From Amblyomma americanum (Eukaryota > Arthropoda > Arachnida > Ixodida > Ixodidae): 64,000 nucleotides of DNA. The first letter of the stretch is position 1. Each line of letters starts with the position of its first letter. Below, piece after piece: positions 20,567-30,885 of the stretch. Both the position numbers and the translations under genes were made by a program. The stretch spans positions 63,650,149 through 63,714,148 of the forward strand of contig NC_135505.1 of assembly GCF_052857255.1 (NCBI RefSeq), given 5' to 3'. Below the pieces are notes generated by a model, which ran no database searches, had not been told where the DNA came from, and was given only the letters and a program-made list of their open reading frames with translations.

Positions 20567-21794
20567 TTGGCCACAGACAGTAGGTTCCCGGCGCCCATCC
20601 TCTACCACACGCCGCGAACACCGCCATCTTTTCACGGCGACGTGTACGAAGATGCGGAAGACTGGCTGGACACCTTCGAGAGGGTCGCCCGCTACAACGG
20701 TTGGAGCGACGACCGTAAGCTCCATAATGTGTATTTTGCGCTCGAGGACTCCGCTAGGACATGGTACGAGAACCACGAGAGCAACCTGTCCACCTGGGAG
20801 ACATCTCGCCAAAATCTCATAGCTACATTCCCCAACGCAGACCGCCGGGAGAAAGCTGAAGCTGCGCTTCGCTCCCGTAACCAGCGGACTAACGAAAGCG
20901 TCCGCATGTATGTAGAGGACATGACGCGCCTCTTCAAGCGTGCTGACCTAATTGTCTTCACCATTTAGCTTAATTGTGCACACCAAACATGTTTCGTGCA
21001 AGATGACAGCTTGGGCCAAAGAGCGCCATGGCGCCTATCTTGTGTGCAGTCTACCGCGTACTGTTGCCGAATTCCTCACGGAAGCGACTACCATGGAGAC
21101 GACGCTCCTGCAACGAGCCCGGCAATACAATCGTGATGTAAGCACGCTTGGGCCCGCTGTTTCTTCGATGCCGCTAGGGAGTGATGCGGCCATTTTACGG
21201 AACCTAATCAGGTCGATCGTCAGGGAGGAATTACAAGCTCTCCAGCTGCCTCCCAGCGCGCCGTCTGTTACATCGCTGCCTGAAGTCGTCCGGGACGAGG
21301 TGCGCCTAGCAGCACAGCAGCAACAACTGCCTGAGATCCCAAAACAGACTGAGGGCAGACCAACTTATGCATCTGTCCTCTGCCGGGCCCCAACGCCAGG
21401 CTACGACGTGAATACCGCGACTCACGCAGCGCAGCAGTTTGGTCTTTCCCGTGTGCCTGCTCGACCAGCTTATCAGCGGCCACGGAAGTGTGAAGTGTGG
21501 CGTGCACCGGACCGGCGGCCCCTTTGCTACCACTGTGGTGAGGCGGGACATATTTACAGGGCCTGCCCGTACCGCCGAGTGGGTCTGCGTGGTTTCTCGC
21601 CCGACGACCCTTGCCCCCGGAATGGCGAACGACCATTCGAAATTGAAGCTCATCTGTCGGCCCGTCAGAGGCCTGGGACATACGGTCGCTACGATCCTAG
21701 GTCGTCATCTCCGCTGCGTTACCGTTCCCCAAGCCCTTGCCGAGACGCCTTCTACCCTGAGCGGCGTTCTCCCAGTCCACGCCGGGGAAACTAA
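20567..21794 (+). pseudogene. gag: Ty3 gag (frameshifted)
   Basis: The first frame (to 20968) encodes ATDSRFPAPILYHTPRTPPS, then FHGDVYEDAEDWLDTFERVA, the start of the retrotransposon Gag capsid fold. A shift near 20950 moves the reading to the frame open to 21794. That frame carries the capsid C-terminus (LVCSLPRTVAEFLTEATTME), a Pro/Gln-rich linker and one CCHC knuckle, CYHCGEAGHIYRAC (21535-21576). It ends in an Arg/Ser-rich tail. Gag packages the element RNA in cytoplasmic particles. No ATG begins the first frame where homology starts (a TTG codon stands there), so the true start is uncertain. Confidence 0.85.
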
Positions 21795-21921
21795 TTCCAG
21801 CGGTCTCCGGAGGCAAGACCGCTGCTGTCGGGAAAACTGAAGATCCTCCGAGCCGATATACCGATACGCTGATTCCTCACCGGGGCAGGGTAGCGACAGC
21901 ATCCGACGCGCTACTTCTGAT

Positions 21922-23787
21922 TTGCGTGTGACGATTGACGGAACTGACACCATCAATTTACTTGATACTGGGGCTGACTATTGCATCATAAGCCACACCC
22001 TCGCCCAGGAATCGAGCAAAGTTTTGACACCATGGTTGGGCCCTAGCATTCGCACGGCTGGAGGTCACCTCATTAGCCCGGCCGGTAGGCGCACAGCCCG
22101 AGTCGGCATCCGCGGTTTCGTCTATGTGGGTGAATTCGTCGTGTTGAGCGAGTGTTCGAGAGATTTGATCCTGGGCCTCGACTTTCTACAGGCAAACGGT
22201 GCTGTGATTGATCTACACGAGGCGCGAGTGACATTTTCGACGAAGCAAGCCGTGGCGCACAGTAACACAGAAGGCCCAGGAGTCAACGCTCTGCGTATAG
22301 TAGAAGACGACGTAATGCTGCCACCACGGTCCAGTGTGCTGGTGTTAGTGAGGAACGACTCGTTTCACGACTACGAAGGTATTGCGGTCAGTCACCCTTC
22401 GCTGTTGCTCGGGAAGGGTGTGGCTATCGCGCGCGGTCTTGTTGAACTGAATGACGGCTGTGCGACAGTTTTTCTGACGAATTTCACGAACGAAATTCAG
22501 CACCTCACCAAGGGAACGGCCGTCGCCTTCCTCGACGACGTGGATAGGTTGCCGAATCTGTGCCCCGTACAGGTGAATCTTCACAACGATGCCGCACCAA
22601 GTAACGCCCTTCAGAAGGTTAAAATCAACCCGGAGTTGTCACCTCATCAGAAGAACCTTCTGTCGTCGCTGCTACTTGATTTTAAAGATTGCTTCGCGGC
22701 GAGCTTCAAGGTCGGACGTACGCCGGTAGCCAAGCATCGCATTGTCACCGATTCGGCCACGCCACCAGTTTGTCAGCGTTCATACCGCGTTTCGCCTAAA
22801 GAGCGCGAAGCTATTAGGACGCAAGTCGATGAAATGCTTGCAGACGACGTTATACAGCCGTCAACAAGTCCGTGGGCGTCGCCGGTAGTCCTGGTGAAAA
22901 AGAAAGACAACACGTTGCGATTCTGTGTTGATTACAGGAAACTGAATAATGTTACCAAAAAGGACGTATACCCACTCCCGAGGATCGATGATGCCCTTGA
23001 CCGACTCCGGGACGCCAGGTTCTTCTCTTCCTTAGATCTGAAAAGCGGATATTGGCAGATCGAGGTGGACGAGCGAGACCGCGAGAAAACGGCTTTCGTG
23101 ACACCCGACGGTCTGTATGAATTTAAGGTGCTCCCGTTTGGACTTTGCTCCGCTCTGGCCAGATTTCAACGCATGGTGGACACTGTTTTAGCTGGTTTGA
23201 AGTTGCAGACGTGCCTTGTGTACCTGGACGACGTGGTCATCTTTTCGTCTAGCTTCGAACAACACTTGCAGCGATTGCGCATTGTCCTTCAAGCTCTTCA
23301 GTCTGCACAACTAACGATCAAGCCAGAGAAATGCCATTTCGCCTTCGAGGAGCTCCGTTTCTTAGGACATGTTGTCAGCGCACAAGGTGTTCTTCCAGAC
23401 CCCGACAAGACTTCCGCCGTCTCCAGTTTCCCACGCCCAACCGACAAGAAGGCCCCCCGACGTTTTTTGGGCCTCTGCTCGTATTACCGCCGCTTTGGTA
23501 AAGATATTTCTCGCCTAGATGAGCCATTGACTGCCTTGACTCGAGATGACACACCCTTCGTATGGGGAAGTGCCCAAGACGCAGCCTTCGAGGAACTCCG
23601 CTGCCGCCTTCAAAGTCCACCAATACTAGCTCATTTTGACGAGAATGCAGAGACTGATGTCCACACTGACGCCAGCAATGTCAGCCTCGGAGCGATCCCC
23701 GTACAGTGGCAGGACGGCGCAGAGCGAGTAATCGCCTACGCGAGCCGCACACTTTCTCGATCGGAACGGAACTATTCGACGACCTAA
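21922..23787 (+). pseudogene. pol: Ty3 pol: protease, RT, start of RNase H
   Basis: 621 open residues numbered from 21922; the frame is open further upstream, and it differs from the gag frame. Protease: LLDTGADYCIIS (D15). RT: HRIVTDSATPPVCQRSYRVS, VDYRKLNNVTKKDVYPLPRI, then FSSLDLKSGYWQIEV and the catalytic YLDDVVIF (Y434-D437, 23221-23232). RNase H begins with DVHTDAS (D583) and proceeds to NYSTT. There TAA (23785-23787) replaces a codon that in relatives is usually the catalytic-region Glu (TTEKECLAV). Downstream [19 protein letters not shown] continues in frame to about 24150. This is the best-preserved RT in the window, but the stop makes this copy non-functional. Confidence 0.93.
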
Positions 23788-24686
23788 AAAGAGTGTCTTG
23801 CCGTCATCTGGGCTCTGAGTAAGTTTCGACCTTACATCTACGGCCGACCGTTTCGTGTTGTCCGCGATCAACACTCGCTATGCTGGCTGGCCAGCATTCA
23901 AGACCCTTCTGGCCGGTTGGCCAGATGGAGCCTCCGTTTACAGGAGTACGACGTTACGGTCGTCTATAAATCGGGTCGGCAGCACCAGGACGCGGACTGT
24001 TTATCACGAGCGCCCGTGAAACCGGCTACGCAAGACATCCCCGAAGATTGCCCTGTTCTTTGTGCCATGCCATTAGCATCTCCCGCATGGCGCAGCTTCA
24101 ACGAGCAGATTCTGAGTTGGCGCCACTCGTTATGTATCTGGAGGGTTTGAATTCTCATGTACCTCGTGTGTTTCGCCGTGGACTACAGACCTTCATTCTG
24201 CGGAGTGGAGTCCTCTACAAGCGCAACTTTGACAGCAACAAAGAGACGTTTCTGCTTGTTGTGCCATCCCAGTTACGCTCCGAAATCTTAAGCGCTTGTC
24301 ATGATGAACCATCCGCCGGCCACTTGGGGGTTAGTCGCACACTGGCAAAGATTCGGCTTAAGTATTACTGGCCCAATTTACTCCCATCCGTGCGTAGATA
24401 CGTAACAACATGCCGGGATTGCCAACGGCGCAAATCTCCTCCTCTGAAGCCAGCCGGCCTTCTGCAGCCCATAGCACCACCAAAGACCCCTTTTCAGCAA
24501 ATTGGCATAGACCTCCTCGGCCCTTTTCCAAAGTCGACCAGAGGAAACCGGTGGATTGCGGTCGCGACAGATTATTTGACCCGATACGCTGAGACCACGT
24601 CACTTGCAAACGGTACTGCTGCTGAAGTCGCCGACTTCTTCGTCCACAACATCGTCCTGCGTCATGGCGCTCCTGCAGCTATCATT
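23788..24686 (+). pseudogene. Ty3 RNase H end and integrase N-terminal half
   Basis: RNase H continues ([20 protein letters not shown]) to about 24150. A frame change then leads to integrase, open from 24048: [20 protein letters not shown], the HHCC finger (HDEPSAGHLGVSRT ... CRDCQRRK), and the catalytic core start IGIDLLGPFPKSTRGNRW and VATDYLTRYAETTS. The first catalytic Asp lies in GIDLLGP. The frame reaches HGAPAAII and is cut at 24686 by the nested LINE, one codon before the second catalytic Asp. The remainder is at 29234-29932. Confidence 0.9.
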
Positions 24687-24952
24687 AATTTCAAATTTCA
24701 AGTTTCAAATGTTTATTCCAACATTACACCATACAGATATAATGTCGAGGATGGCAGGCAAAAAGCCTCCTGGAGGCTTGACCGGTCCTGCATCCTGGTG
24801 TACACTTGGCAGAGCAGCGGTGGCAGTCAGCTCATCACAACACAAGATGTGAATAAAGAAAGCCCAAAACAAAACATAGAAACATTCACAAATATGTATG
24901 AAGGAGAGACAGAGGTATTAAAGAAATAATAAAGACAAAAATATATTACATT

Positions 24953-25462
24953 TTATGCAGTATAGAAACGCATGAAGGCTTTAAAGATTGACCGGTTCAT
25001 GCTTAGAATGTCGATACCCATTTCAATTAGGGAATTCAACAACCTTGGTAAATTATTCTCAAGCATCTGTTTGCTATAATTAGTTCTGTATCTCGAAACA
25101 TTCCATATTTCTGTGCGGCGTGTAGTGTAGGCAGGTACATTCTGATGCAGGTTCGCGATTTTCACTAACGTAAAATTATGTTTCCCGCTGCTATAGTAAA
25201 AATCCCGCAGAAGTCTGTATGTGTAAATGTCGTGAATTTTCCTTATATTATACTTCTCGAAGAGTGGTTCAGTGTGTTCCGTAAAGGATACATTGGCAAT
25301 AATACGTAGAGCCCTTTTCTGCATGATTAATATATTATTAAGGTTTGATTGCGTCGTTGTACCCCATACTAAATGACCATAATTAATGTGCGAGGCAAAC
25401 AAGGCATTATACAATAGTAGTTTAACAAAAGTAGGAAAAATGTGTCGATTGCGGCTTAGCAT
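24953..25462 (-). pseudogene. LINE ORF2 C-terminal part
   Basis: Continues the RT frame after one stop: MLSRNRHIFPTFVKLLLYNA, then HINYGHLVWGTT, QKRALRIIANVSFTEHTEPL and the terminal helices to FMRFYTA. This is the thumb and C-terminal region of Jockey/CR1-type ORF2. Separated from 25511-26602 only by an in-frame stop close to 25505. Confidence 0.85.
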
Positions 25463-25510
25463 ACCAGCCGTACTGCTTAGCTTCTTGAGGACTGAATCTG
25501 CATGTTTGTC

Positions 25511-26602
25511 TCATTGTAGGCTGCTGGAGAAGGTTACACCAAGAATTTTAATTGAGTTAACAACCTCAATTTGCATAGACTCGAAAATTATATTATGGTA
25601 CTGTGGGATTTCTTTTCCTTGAGTTCGGAAAATTACTGCTTTTGTTTTACTGCAATTAGCCGGTGGGCAATTTTTTTTCGACCAAGTCGAAAGTCTCCCG
25701 AGAAGTTCATTTGCCATTCTTATTAAGTCTGTGTAATTGCAGGACGATAAAAAAATACTCGTGTCATCTGCGTACATTATAAATTTTGCTTCTTGATAAA
25801 TCGATACTATATCATTAACATAAATGTTAAAAAGTAGCGGCCCGAGAATACTTCCCTGTGGTACACCTGAGATTATGCCCTTGGTTTGCGATTTGAATTC
25901 GCTTAATGAGACACATTGGTGCCTGTTTTTGAGGTAGGAAGATAATAAAGCGGGTGGTGTGCCCCTTACGCCGTACCATTCTAGTTTATTGAGGAGAATA
26001 TTGTGGTTGATATGGTCAAACGCCTGAGTGTAATCAACAAATATACCGAGAGTTAAAAGCTTGTTTTCAAAGTTTCTTAATATGTGCTCTTTCTGATCTA
26101 AAAGCGCTAGTTCTGTGGACATCTTTTTCTGAAATCCATTCTGTGCTTCGGTTATAAGCTGGTGTTTACTGCAAAATGAAGACAGCCTATTGAGGATAAT
26201 TTTCTCAAAACCTTTAAAAAAAATAGGGAGAATCGATATTGGACGGTAATTTTTTATATTCTGTTTGTCGCCTTTTTTAAAAATAGGAATTACTCTTGCG
26301 GTTTTCATTCTGTCGGGAAAAACCACGCAAGAGATACACATGTTATAAATGTACACCAGTATAGGGGCGAGTTCATGTATGGCATATTTAACAGGCCGTA
26401 TCTGTAGGTCGTCTATGTCGCAGCTGCGTGAGTTTTTAAGGTTGAGATAAATGGAGCACACCTCATCACTGTCAGTTGGCGCGAAAAAAATGGAATTATT
26501 GTTTCTAGGTGCAGTGAGGTCATTGCTAGGACGAGCATTCTGATCAGTATCTTTTGTTAAAAAGTACTGATTAAATGCATCAGCAAGCTCCCGGTCTCTC
26601 AC
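25511..26602 (-). pseudogene. LINE ORF2 reverse transcriptase
   Basis: 363 residues covering RT blocks in order: MKTARVIPIFKKGDKQNIKN and YRPISILPIFFKGFEKII, LGIFVDYTQAFDHINH, then GVPQGSILGPLLFNIYVNDI, FIMYADDTSIFLSS (catalytic YADD) and SIKILGVTFSSSLQ. It copies the element RNA at the nicked target. Upstream it is out of frame with the endonuclease part (26668-27825) because of a shift near 26700, and it ends at a stop. Confidence 0.93.
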
Positions 26603-26667
26603 TAAGCGTCCATTTAACGAAATCTCTTGTGGTTGTTCTCCCTTCTGTTTCCGTCCTGTAAGAGCAT

Positions 26668-27825
26668 TTACCTTGTTCCACAGTTTATTCCTCTGTCCGG
26701 CACAGGATACAAATTCCTGAATATAATACGGTCTCTTGCTATTCTTAACTCTTTAGTTAACTTATTTCTGAAGGTCTTAAACAATTTGAGATGTGAGGGT
26801 TCTCGAGTTTTTAGAAATTTCGCATACAACCTGTCTCGTTTTCTAATTTTCCTTAAAAGCTCATTGGTTACCCAAGGCTTCTGAATCTTTTTCTTTATTT
26901 TTTGCTCTTTAGAGACAAAGTGTTTCTTGTATACTGTCACAAAGTGACTTATGAAGGTATCATAAGCCTCCTGTGCTGTATGTTGTAAAAACACGGTATC
27001 CCGGCAAGTACCTTGTATGCCGATGCGGAAAGCCTCTAGAGAGTTTTCAGTGATGCTTTGCAAGTTTATACATGCTTTCTTCGTATTCGGTGCTCTTTCG
27101 ACAGCTTTGACGGACATACATATTGGCATATGATCACCTATACAGCAGCTTAGTACGGCACTGGACACACATGGCAGATCGTAGTTCGTGATAAAGAGGT
27201 CAAGTAAAGTAGCTGACGTGGAAGTTATCCTTGTTTCAGATTTTATAACATTCGCGTATCCATAGGATGCAAGTAGTCTTTCAAAGTCTATTGATTTGCG
27301 AGTAGCACCTTTGATATCAATGTTGAAATCGCCGCCAATTATAACTCTCTGCCTATTCTGACTTGCGAAGACAAAAAATTTCTCAAGAAAATTGAAGAAT
27401 GCACTATGGTCTCCATCGGGGGGCCGATAATATGTAGCAAAAAGTAAACAATTGGCTTCAACACAGAGCATTTCGTAGTCATCGGTCACGGAACAGAAAT
27501 CAGATAACAAATCAGTTTTCATTGAGTCATCTATCAACATTGCAACTCCTCGGCCACGTCTTGATGTCCTGTTCAAATAAAATGTGTTTTTATTGGGCAA
27601 TCTAAATACCTCAGAATCTTCATTATACCATGTCTCACTAAACATAACAACATCACAGTGTATGTTTATGCCAGCAAAGTAGGGCTTCAACTCTGGAATT
27701 TTCTTATTGAGTGACTGGACATTCATATGAACACAGCTCAGTCGTTTTGAACCCAAGTTATGAAGAGTGAACCATTGTTCTTTTGGTATAGATTGCAAGC
27801 TGTCCATAAGGAGAGAAAGTTTCAA
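26668..27825 (-). pseudogene. LINE ORF2 apurinic-type endonuclease
   Basis: ORF2 starts with ATG at 27825, 24 bp after ORF1 ends. The APE-like nuclease motifs are visible: CVHMNVQSLNKK, VMFSETWYNEDSE (catalytic Glu), YYRPPDGDHSAF, VIIGGDFNIDIKG, TLLDLFITNYD and IGDHMPICMS (catalytic Asp-His). The domain nicks DNA to prime reverse transcription. The frame is lost near 26700 (NLYPVPDRGINCGTR), where relatives continue directly into the RT. Confidence 0.92.
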
Positions 27826-27849
27826 AAAGCTACAAAGTGGAAAGGACGT

Positions 27850-28749
27850 CTACGAATGTAGAGCGTCTAGGTGACTTTCACATTTGATCACTGTGGCTGT
27901 TTCACCTGGAGCCCTGCGCACGAGAACCTTGCCGCCTGTGTGCCACACAAATTTGTAGTCTGCTCCTTTCGCCCATTCTTTAGCGAATGTAAGCAGCTTC
28001 TTAGACCGAGACGTCATATTTTCACAGATGTACCGCTTCTCGTCAGGCCCATTAAAAGCTTTCCTTTTAGCCATGAAAGCATTCTTAAGTTCTTGGCGAG
28101 CACAGCGCATTATAGTCCCTGGCGTGTTTCTGGGTTTTGCTGGTAGTCTGTGGAGTGCTACCACGTCCTCTCTAGTTAGAACATTTAGGTTTAGTTCTTT
28201 CGCCAGGTCATTCACTTTCTCAAAAAGATCTTCGCCCTTCGTTTCAGCAACACCGTGGATCTCGATGTTGAGGCTTCTGCTACGCCACTCAAGTGCATCT
28301 ATGTCTGTCTCAAGCTGCACTAGCTGCTTAGTGGCTCCGGATTTCTCAATGCTCTCGACTTTGTGCCTAATATCTTTGAGTTCTTTTTCTTGGCGGTCCT
28401 GACGTTGCTGTATGGCATCAAAGCGGTCTGAGAGTAGCTTGATAGACTCTTCTATACCGTTTACCTTGGTCGGTAATTCAAGCAGCGTGTTTAATTTCCG
28501 GTCCATCTCTACAAGTTTAGCCACCACTTCACTATCGGATGTCCTCGTATGTGGACTCCTGGTGTTTCCTGTTTTAAAAACTTCACACTTCCAAGACTTC
28601 TTAGCAAGCCTTTTAGACTTAAACTGCTGCTCAGTGACGCCAGAGCACGTTCCTACATGAAATAAAAATTCACACTCTCCGCAGGTCAATGCAAAACCAT
28701 CATCACTCACTGCACACCGACAGATGTTACACTGCTCCATCATAAGCAA
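27850..28749 (-). CDS. LINE ORF1 protein (PHD-like finger, coiled coil, RNA-binding domain)
   Basis: 299 residues, intact from ATG at 28749 to the stop. Residues about 5-50 form a PHD-like zinc finger: CNICRCAVSDDGFALTCGEC, then FHVGTC, with a further Cys at SWKCE. About 85-160 is a heptad-rich coiled coil (VEMDRKLNTLLELPTKVNGI and KELKDIRHKVESIEKS). About 160-290 resembles the RRM-like/C-terminal domain of LINE ORF1p (LNIEIHGVAETKGEDLFEKV, VVALHRLPAKPRN, then KLLTFAKEWAKGADYKFVW). ORF1p binds element RNA and acts as a chaperone. It is the only undamaged protein of this LINE. Confidence 0.85.
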   Translation of the reverse strand: MLMMEQCNICRCAVSDDGFALTCGECEFLFHVGTCSGVTEQQFKSKRLAKKSWKCEVFKTGNTRSPHTRTSDSEVVAKLVEMDRKLNTLLELPTKVNGIEESIKLLSDRFDAIQQRQDRQEKELKDIRHKVESIEKSGATKQLVQLETDIDALEWRSRSLNIEIHGVAETKGEDLFEKVNDLAKELNLNVLTREDVVALHRLPAKPRNTPGTIMRCARQELKNAFMAKRKAFNGPDEKRYICENMTSRSKKLLTFAKEWAKGADYKFVWHTGGKVLVRRAPGETATVIKCESHLDALHS

Positions 28750-28894
28750 ACGACAATGGTAGATAAGAATACTGCCTCGGCCTAGGGCGCTCTCAAACGT
28801 GCGTATCGCGTTTACATTGTCAGCAACCCATCACACCGGCAGCAAACGGCGGAGCGGCTATAAACAGTGCAAGCGGCACTGAACAACAATTACT

Positions 28895-29234
28895 AACCTG
28901 GGACAGTACAGAAAGAAGTATTCAGCAGGCTGCGTGTGATCCGCTCCGCCGCTGCTGCCAAAGTGGGAGGAACCGCCCCCGCCGTTTCCGTAGCGTAGCT
29001 TGCAGATAACAGCAGCGCTTGCGCAGAATCGTTGCAGCGATGTGGCCAGCAGCGATTTGGCGCGTGTTTCAAAACGTTGGCTCCGCCAGGCCGTCGAAGA
29101 GTGCCGAGTACAGAACTTCTGCAGCACCTCGGGAGGCTCACAGTTCCGCTGCGTATTCCGGGAGAGCGCGATAACCTGGGACAGTACAGAAAGAAGTATT
29201 CAGCAGGCTGCGTGTGATCCGCTCCGCCGCTGCT
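28895..29234. repeat. Repeated 62-bp monomer in LINE 5' UTR
   Basis: 28895-28956 and 29173-29234 are identical by eye (start AACCTGGGACAGTACAGAAA, end CGCTCCGCCGCTGCT), 278 bp apart. They lie upstream of ORF1, so the 5' UTR contains a little more than one tandem monomer. In other LINEs such monomers carry the internal promoter. Confidence 0.9.
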
Positions 29235-29932
29235 CTGACCGTGGAGCAGCATTTACGGCCCGCTTCACTCAGGCTGTACTCTAGCTCACGCACACCAGCC
29301 GTAGACGTACAACAGCCTACCACCCGCAGACAAATGGCTTGGTAGAACGCCTCAACAGGACTTTGACCGACATGCTTTCCATGCATATTGATATCGAGCA
29401 CAAGACATGGGACGAAATTCTCCCATACGCAACATTCGCGTATAATACCGCGCAGCAAGAGACGACGCAGTTCACTCCGTTCGAATTAGTCTTCGGTCGA
29501 CAGGTTACCACCCCCCTCGATGCTATGCTACCCGTTGACCCCCCTGACAGTGAGAGTGAACTTGTTGTCGACGTCGCCACTTATGTTCAGAGCGCAGAAG
29601 AAGCACGGCAACTGGCCAGACACCGCATTCACCGTCAGCAGCAGATCGATGCTGACCGCTACAACCTTGGACGCCGCTACGTTACCTACCACCCAGGCGA
29701 CTATGTGTGGGTTTGGACGCCCGTTCGTCGTCGCGGGCTGTCCGAAAAGTTACTGCGCCGCTACTTCGGCCCTTACCTTGTTGCCCGCCGCCTCAGCGAC
29801 GTAACGTACGAAGTTGCACCAGCCTCGCCAGCTTGTTCATCGCACAACGGCAAGCGCAGCGACGTTGTGCATGTGGTGCGAATGAAGCCGTACTACGAGC
29901 GACCTCCCGAGTCACTTTCCGGCTGCATGTAG
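29234..29932 (+). pseudogene. Ty3 integrase C-terminal half
   Basis: Resumes with SDRGAAFTARFTQAV (second catalytic Asp). It then runs through AYHPQTNGLVERLNRTLTDM (catalytic Glu), a chromatin-distal region and the C-terminal PGDYVWVWTPVRRRGLSEKL, LRRYFGPYLVARRLSDVTYE. It ends at VVRMKPYYERPPES and a stop at 29930-29932. A stop near 29282 (TQAVL*) interrupts the start, and the main open frame begins about 29339. Together with 23788-24686 it gives a full-length integrase split by the LINE. No chromodomain is evident. Confidence 0.9.
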
Positions 29933-30030
29933 TCATATTCCGTGATGTCAGACTCGTGGTGTACCTCTTGAACACTTTTTCTCCCCGCTATTCGGTCTGA
30001 CGGTAACACCGCATCGGGGCGATTCTCCTG

Positions 30031-30042
30031 AAGAGGGGGCAG
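30031..30042 (+). promoter_or_regulatory. Polypurine tract of Ty3 element
   Basis: AAGAGGGGGCAG lies immediately before the 3' LTR, the expected plus-strand primer. Confidence 0.85.
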
Positions 30043-30175
30043 TGACACGAGGATTGGAAGTAGAAGAAAAAAGAGATCGCAGCTTCTAGAAGTAGACGAC
30101 GCTGAAGTGTAGGTCCGTTTCTCTGGTGCCCTCGATCAGCCGTTGCAGTTCCTTTTCAGTGTAACAAATGTTACA
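30043..30175 (+). repeat. 3' LTR (133 bp)
   Basis: Same length and termini as 20255-20387; four substitutions seen on direct comparison. Followed by ATAT (30176-30179), the right target duplication. Confidence 0.95.
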
Positions 30176-30179
30176 ATAT

Positions 30180-30361
30180 GTCTTGTATATTCAACGGGAC
30201 TGGAATGACCTGCCAAACGCCATCGTTGATCAGATCGACTCATCGTCATTCAGATCGTCAATTGAAGAAATTTACTGCTGAATTCCACCCCCTCATGTAA
30301 TACCCCTTCAATGGGGCCTTTGAGGTATTAATAAATAAATAAATAAATAAATAAATAAATA
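30180..30361 (+). mobile_element. LINE 3' end with (AATA)n tail
   Basis: Reads DWNDLPNAIVDQIDSSSFRS, the terminal segment of a Jockey/CR1-type ORF2, to a stop. A short UTR (ATTCCACCCCCTCATGTAAT...) follows, then (AATA)n at 30331-30361. Related to the longer element at 53212-54357. The Ty3 element abuts its 5' side, and copy B has neither. Confidence 0.75.
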
Positions 30362-30885
30362 TTTCTGGAAGGTATGTGAATCGTACTAGAACACTAGGAG
30401 GTCTTGTAGAGCTTCTATAGGATGTCTCGTATAATTGTACAAGGGTTCTCCGTTGCCCCGTAGAGATGTGTAAGCGCTACAACAGCTTGTAAGAGACGTC
30501 ATACAACTGGCGTTAGTGCACGTAGACGCCATATATGGCGTCGTACAGCACAGAAAGATTCGTAGGGCTCGTGCACAGACTCGTAGTTGAGGGCATGCAG
30601 CTCGCGTAAAATCACGTAGACGCTATATACAGCTTCGTATGCCACAATCTCGCAGGCTCATGCACGGACCGCACGACATCACTCTTATCTCACGGAAAGC
30701 CTTGCACTGAACGTGCACAGTCGGAAAAATTTCAACAATCCCTGTGGAGCACGCCCAAATAGCTGCTTTTTGAACGTCATGATAAAAAAAACTTTCCTTT
30801 TCCTGGATTTTTTCTGCTTCTTTTGCAGAGGTCGCTGTGCTCACTGAACGCCTTTCATGGCATGAGAACATAATCTAGGTAGCAC
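30362..30885. other. Duplicated DNA, probable decayed Ty3 leader
   Basis: It aligns with 46785-47280. CGTAGACGCTATATACAG and CTCGCAGGCTCAT recur in both copies. It likely holds LTR or gag remnants of the old Ty3 element that follows. No frame is preserved. Confidence 0.4.

Larger units (their letters stand above)
24687..29233 (-). mobile_element. Nearly full-length LINE (CR1/L2-like) inside integrase
   Basis: A 4547-bp minus-strand element: 5' UTR with a repeated monomer, ORF1, ORF2 (endonuclease, RT), then AATAAA and a short TTGAAA-type repeated 3' tail (24687-24717). Integrase sequence resumes exactly, without a target duplication (ATT at 24684-24686, TCT at 29234-29236). Damage consists of one frameshift between endonuclease and RT (about 26700) and one stop near 25500, so it is recent but dead. 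Two-ORF organisation with a PHD-like finger in ORF1 and a tail of short repeats is typical of CR1/L2 relatives. Confidence 0.92.
20255..30175 (+). mobile_element. Ty3-type LTR retrotransposon, nearly complete, split by a LINE
   Basis: Order: 133-bp LTR, primer-site candidate, Gag with zinc knuckle, protease, RT, RNase H, integrase, polypurine tract, 133-bp LTR. Without the nested LINE (24687-29233) it is about 5.4 kb, a normal Ty3 size. Damage is light: a frameshift in gag near 20950, one stop in RNase H (23785-23787), and the LINE in integrase. The LTRs differ at 4 of 133 positions by my alignment, so the insertion is fairly recent. It sits in copy A of the duplication and is absent at the matching place in copy B (around 46765). 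No envelope-like gene follows integrase. Confidence 0.95.

Noticed and set aside
20453..20812. 119-aa minus frame over gag
   Set aside because: Antisense of the Ty3 gag reading frame.
28028..28660. Plus-strand frames over LINE ORF1
   Set aside because: Antisense of ORF1, whose finger and coiled coil are clear on the minus strand.
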